Origin: Bradyrhizobium septentrionale
GTDB taxonomy: Bacteria; Pseudomonadota; Alphaproteobacteria; Rhizobiales; Xanthobacteraceae
DNA: 64,000 bases
Assembly: GCF_011516645.4 (NCBI RefSeq)
Contig: NZ_CP088285.1
Span: forward strand, 8,326,501 to 8,390,500
Direction of reading: 5' to 3'
Shown here: positions 60,744 through 64,000 of the stretch, piece by piece
Position numbering within the stretch: position 1 is the first letter of the stretch
Layout of the letters: every line of letters starts with the position of its first letter
Translations under genes and position numbers: made by a program
Notes under the pieces: model-generated
Databases searched by the model: none
The model's input: the letters and a program-made list of their open reading frames with translations, nothing else
What the model was told of the DNA's origin: nothing

Positions 60744-63107
60744 GTGAAACCAAAACCCGACCATGGCTTTCCGGGCCGGGACGCCATCGTCGCCTTCATC
60801 CGCGCCAATCCAGGCAAGATCGGCACCCGCGAGATCGCGCGCGCGTTCGGCCTGAAGAACGCCGACCGCATCGAGTTGAAGCGGATCCTCCGCGAGCTCG
60901 CCGACGACGGCACGGTCGCCAAGCGCGGCCGCAAGATTCACGAGCCGGCGGCACTGCCGCCGACCGTGCTCGCCGACATCACCGGCCGTGACAGCGACGG
61001 CGAGTTGATCGCCACGCCCGCCGAGTGGGACTCCGAAGAAAACGGCACCGCCCCGAAAATCCGCATCGAGACGCCGCGGCGGCCGAAGCCCGGCACCGTC
61101 GCCGGCGTCGGTGACCGCGCGCTGCTGCGGGTCGAGGTGACCAACGAGCGCGACGGCACGCCCTATCGCGGCCGCGTCATCAAGGTGATCGATCACGGGC
61201 GAACCCGTATCCTCGGCATCTTCCGCCGCAACCCTGAAGGCGGCGGCCGGCTGATCCCGGTCGACAAGAAGCAGGCCGGCCGCGAGCTCAACATCGCCAA
61301 GGCCGACAGCGGCGGCGCCGAGGACGGCGACCTCATCAGCGTCGACCTGATCCGCACCCGCGGCTACGGGCTAGCCTCCGCCCGGGTCAAGGAACGGCTC
61401 GGCTCGATCGCCAGCGAGAAGGCGATCAGCCTGATCGCGATCAACACCCACGACATCCCGCAGGTGTTTTCGTCTTCTGCACTGCGCGAAGCCGAAGACG
61501 CCAAGCCCGCGACGCTGCAGGGCCGCGAGGACTGGCGCGACGTGCCGCTCGTCACCATCGATCCGCCTGACGCCAAGGATCACGACGACGCCGTGCATGC
61601 CGAGGTCGATCCCGATCCGAACAACAAGGGCGGCTTCATCGTCCATGTCGCGATCGCCGACGTCGCCTTCTATGTGCGGGCGGGCTCGGCACTCGACCGC
61701 GACGCGCTGCAGCGCGGCAACTCGGTGTATTTCCCCGATCGCGTGGTGCCGATGCTGCCCGAGCGGATCTCCAACAATCTCTGCTCGCTTGTGCCGGGCG
61801 AACCGCGCGGCGCGCTCGCGGTGCGGATGGTGATCGGCGCCGACGGCCGCAAGCGCTCGCACACCTTCCATCGCGTGCTGATGCGCTCGGCCGCGAAGCT
61901 TGCCTACGCGCAGGCGCAGGCGGCGATCGACGGCAGGCCCGATGACACCACCGGCCCCCTGCTCGATCCGATCCTGAAGCCGCTGTGGTCGGCCTATGAG
62001 CTGGTCAGGCTCGCACGCAACGAGCGCGACCCGCTCGATCTCGATCTGCCCGAGCGCAAGATCCTGTTGAAGCCCGACGGCACCGTCGACCGGGTGATCG
62101 TGCCGCAGCGGCTCGATGCGCACCGGCTGATCGAGGAGTTCATGATCCTCGCCAACGTCTCAGCCGCCGAGATGCTGGAGAAAAAGGCGCTGCCGCTGAT
62201 CTACCGCGTGCACGACGAGCCGAGCCAGGAGAAGGTTCACAACCTCCAGGAATTCCTGAAGACGCTCGACCTGCCCTTCACCAAGCAGGGTGCGCTGCGG
62301 CCCGCGCAGTTCAACCGCGTGCTGGCGCAGGTCTCGGGCGAGGACTATGAACCGCTGGTCAACGAGGTGGTGTTGCGCTCGCAGGCGCAGGCCGAATACT
62401 CCGCCGAGAATTACGGTCATTTCGGCTTGAACCTGCGCCGTTACGCGCACTTCACCTCTCCGATCCGGCGCTATGCCGACCTGATCGTGCATCGCGCGCT
62501 GATCCGCGCGCTCGGCCTCGGCGAAGGCGCCTTGCCGACCGATGAGACCGTGGAGACGCTGGCCGAGATCGCGGCGCAGATTTCCGTCACCGAGCGCCGC
62601 GCGATGAAGGCGGAGCGCGAGACCACCGACCGGCTGATCGCGCATTTCCTTGCTGACAAGGTCGGCGCCTCGTTCCAGGGCCGCATTTCCGGCGTGACGC
62701 GATCCGGCCTGTTCGTGAAGCTCGATGACACCGGCGCCGACGGCCTGATCCCGATCCGCACCATCGGCAGCGAATATTTCAACTACGACGAAACCCGCCA
62801 CGCGCTGATCGGCTCGCGCAGCGGAACCATGTATCGGCTCGGCGACGTCGTCGACGTCCGGCTGGTCGAGGCAGCTCCAGTGGCGGGCGCGCTGCGCTTT
62901 GAGCTATTATCCGGCGGCCAGGCAATTCCGCGCGGCAGAAAACGCGAGGGCGCAAGGGCCGAACGTGGCGCCGCGGGATTTGGCAAGGGACCAGGCAAGG
63001 GAACTGGCAAGAAGGCGCACAAGGAGCGGAAGGCGCGCAACAAGAAGGACCGCAAGCCGGCGAAGTCCAAGCCCGGCAAATCGAAGCGAGGCACGTCATG
63101 GAAGTGA
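60744..63107 (+). CDS. rnr: Ribonuclease R
   Basis: Processive 3'-5' exoribonuclease for structured RNA. 787 aa, GTG start directly abutting topA. Winged-helix/cold-shock N-terminus (TREIARAFGLKNADRIELKR), RNB active site IDPPDAKDHDDAVHAE, SVYFPDRVVPMLPERISNNL, YAHFTSPIRRYADLIVHRAL, S1 domain ISGVTRSGLFVKLDD, and a Lys-rich tail. Overlaps the DUF983 gene by 10 bases. Confidence 0.96.
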   Translation: MKPKPDHGFPGRDAIVAFIRANPGKIGTREIARAFGLKNADRIELKRILRELADDGTVAKRGRKIHEPAALPPTVLADITGRDSDGELIATPAEWDSEENGTAPKIRIETPRRPKPGTVAGVGDRALLRVEVTNERDGTPYRGRVIKVIDHGRTRILGIFRRNPEGGGRLIPVDKKQAGRELNIAKADSGGAEDGDLISVDLIRTRGYGLASARVKERLGSIASEKAISLIAINTHDIPQVFSSSALREAEDAKPATLQGREDWRDVPLVTIDPPDAKDHDDAVHAEVDPDPNNKGGFIVHVAIADVAFYVRAGSALDRDALQRGNSVYFPDRVVPMLPERISNNLCSLVPGEPRGALAVRMVIGADGRKRSHTFHRVLMRSAAKLAYAQAQAAIDGRPDDTTGPLLDPILKPLWSAYELVRLARNERDPLDLDLPERKILLKPDGTVDRVIVPQRLDAHRLIEEFMILANVSAAEMLEKKALPLIYRVHDEPSQEKVHNLQEFLKTLDLPFTKQGALRPAQFNRVLAQVSGEDYEPLVNEVVLRSQAQAEYSAENYGHFGLNLRRYAHFTSPIRRYADLIVHRALIRALGLGEGALPTDETVETLAEIAAQISVTERRAMKAERETTDRLIAHFLADKVGASFQGRISGVTRSGLFVKLDDTGADGLIPIRTIGSEYFNYDETRHALIGSRSGTMYRLGDVVDVRLVEAAPVAGALRFELLSGGQAIPRGRKREGARAERGAAGFGKGPGKGTGKKAHKERKARNKKDRKPAKSKPGKSKRGTSWK

Positions 63108-63535
63108 CACCGCCGACAGTGGTCTGGACTCGCGACGGAGCCGAGCCCGAGAAGCGCGACGTGTGGAGCGCGATGAAACGCGGGTTCCTTGGCCGCTGCC
63201 CGCGCTGCGGAAAAGGCAAACTGTTTCGCAAGTTTCTCAAATGCGACGGCCATTGCCCGGTCTGCGACCTCGACTTCTCGCCGCATCGCGCCGACGATCT
63301 GCCCGCCTATCTCGTCATCGTCATCGTCGGCCATATCGTGGTACCGACCGCGCTGTGGATCGAGACCGACTATTCGCCGCCGGTGTGGCTGCAACTTGCG
63401 ATCTATCTGCCGTTCACGCTGTTCGCATCGCTGGCGCTGCTGCAGCCGGTGAAGGGAGCCGTGATTGGATTGCAATGGGCCCTGCGCATGCATGGCTTTG
63501 ACGAAAATGCCCCTAGCGACATCCCGCCGGTCTAG
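63098..63535 (+). CDS. DUF983 membrane protein
   Basis: 145 aa. Zinc-ribbon-like CPRCGKGKLFRKFLKCDGHC and PVCDLDF, ADDLPAYLVIVIVGHIVVPT starts the first of two TM segments (second QLAIYLPFTLFASLALLQPV). Function unknown; conserved position after rnr in alphaproteobacteria. Overlaps rnr by 10 bases. Confidence 0.9.
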   Translation: MEVTPPTVVWTRDGAEPEKRDVWSAMKRGFLGRCPRCGKGKLFRKFLKCDGHCPVCDLDFSPHRADDLPAYLVIVIVGHIVVPTALWIETDYSPPVWLQLAIYLPFTLFASLALLQPVKGAVIGLQWALRMHGFDENAPSDIPPV

Positions 63536-63571
63536 CTAAACCGGGCCGCAAGAAGAAATGAAAGGGATGAA

Positions 63572-64000
63572 ATGACTGAAGCTGCCGCACCTGCCGCCGT
63601 TGTCCACCAGGGCGAAAAAGAAGCCGATCATCATGCGTATTTTCGGCCGAAGGATGCGGCGACGCTGATCCTGATCGATCGCTCCGGTGCCAAGCCGAAG
63701 GTGCTGGTCGGCAAGCGCCATGACAAGGTGGTATTCATGCCGGGCAAATTCGTCTTCCCCGGCGGCCGCGTCGACAAGGCCGACAACCGCGTGCCGGTCG
63801 CAGCGCCGATCACGCCGGAGCTGGAAGCCAATCTGCTCAAGGGCAGCCCGAAGATCACGCCCGGCCGCGCGCGTGCGCTCGCCAATGCCGCGATCCGCGA
63901 AGCCTGCGAAGAGACCGGGCTCTGCCTCGGCCGCAAGGTCGAGAAGACGCCGAAGCTTGATGGACCCTGGGCGCCGTTCGCCGGCGCCGGCCTGCTGCCC
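63572..64000 (+). CDS. NUDIX hydrolase (partial, cut by window end)
   Basis: First 143 aa. MTEAAAPAAVVHQGEKEADH, then FVFPGGRVDKADNRVPV and the NUDIX box end AAIREACEETGL with the RExxEE residues. A GGG-rich site precedes ATG 63572. Probably hydrolyses a nucleoside diphosphate-linked compound. The rest is beyond the window. Confidence 0.88.
   Translation, partial: MTEAAAPAAVVHQGEKEADHHAYFRPKDAATLILIDRSGAKPKVLVGKRHDKVVFMPGKFVFPGGRVDKADNRVPVAAPITPELEANLLKGSPKITPGRARALANAAIREACEETGLCLGRKVEKTPKLDGPWAPFAGAGLLP

Overview
The window reads as chromosomal DNA of a Bradyrhizobium-like member of the Hyphomicrobiales (Alphaproteobacteria). Support: high GC with strong GC3 bias, a single fused RelA/SpoT protein, the acpS-pdxJ-rsh-rpoZ block, the pyrB-pyrC / plsY / dprA / topA-rnr order, a porin with the rhizobial Omp31-type start (ADMPVKAPP), GTG starts behind clear Shine-Dalgarno sites, and extragenic palindromes of kinds I associate with Bradyrhizobium and relatives. 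The genus is inference from recall; no search was run.

Layout. (1) 1-11.2 kb is core housekeeping: acpS, pdxJ, rsh, rpoZ, a NYN-domain protein, a family 5 uracil-DNA glycosylase, a peroxiredoxin, smpB, mscL, dapA and a large soluble lytic transglycosylase. (2) 11.2-16 kb is a decayed accessory island of very small ORFs. It holds two genes broken by single-base shifts, four hairpin-type repeats, three copies of a 19-nt repeat and the catalytic end of a tyrosine recombinase, and it ends at a tRNA-Ser(GCT) gene followed by a transposase tail. (3) 16-25 kb is accessory: an RTX metalloprotease, a LysR regulator divergent from a thioesterase-MFS pair, an orphan methyltransferase, and AraC, TSUP and EamA gene remnants. 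(4) 25-31 kb carries the GatCAB amidotransferase genes, interleaved with two small unknown ORFs and a patatin lipoprotein. (5) 31-39 kb has two nitronate monooxygenase-like genes with a LysR regulator, ruvX, half of an AEC permease, two CPBP membrane proteases and an AidB-like acyl-CoA dehydrogenase. (6) 39-43 kb has a porin gene with an in-frame stop, then an IS1380-family and an IS110-family element side by side. (7) 43-47.8 kb has two paralogous membrane-anchored proteins, a serine beta-lactamase-fold hydrolase with a PDZ domain, a cupin and a VanX-type dipeptidase. (8) 48-64 kb returns to core genes (pyrB, a degenerate pyrC, plsY, dprA, topA, rnr, DUF983, NUDIX), with an amidase and two HxlR-regulated redox genes inserted.

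How genes work together. GatA, GatB and GatC form the glutamine amidotransferase that corrects mischarged Glu-tRNAGln/Asp-tRNAAsn. PyrB and the PyrC homologue probably form one ATCase assembly in which PyrC has lost zinc ligands. TopA, Rnr, the DUF983 protein and NUDIX are packed head to tail. Each HxlR regulator is divergent from an oxidoreductase, and one pair shares a near-perfect 16-bp inverted repeat. Most notable second-look items: the PyrC-like protein without its HxH motif, the nonsense-interrupted porin, the IS110 element with 9-nt direct repeats and a 3' non-coding end large enough for a guide RNA, the decayed tRNA-Ser island with its repeat modules, and the cluster of frameshifted or truncated genes. 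I did not find a convincing new defence or biosynthetic system.
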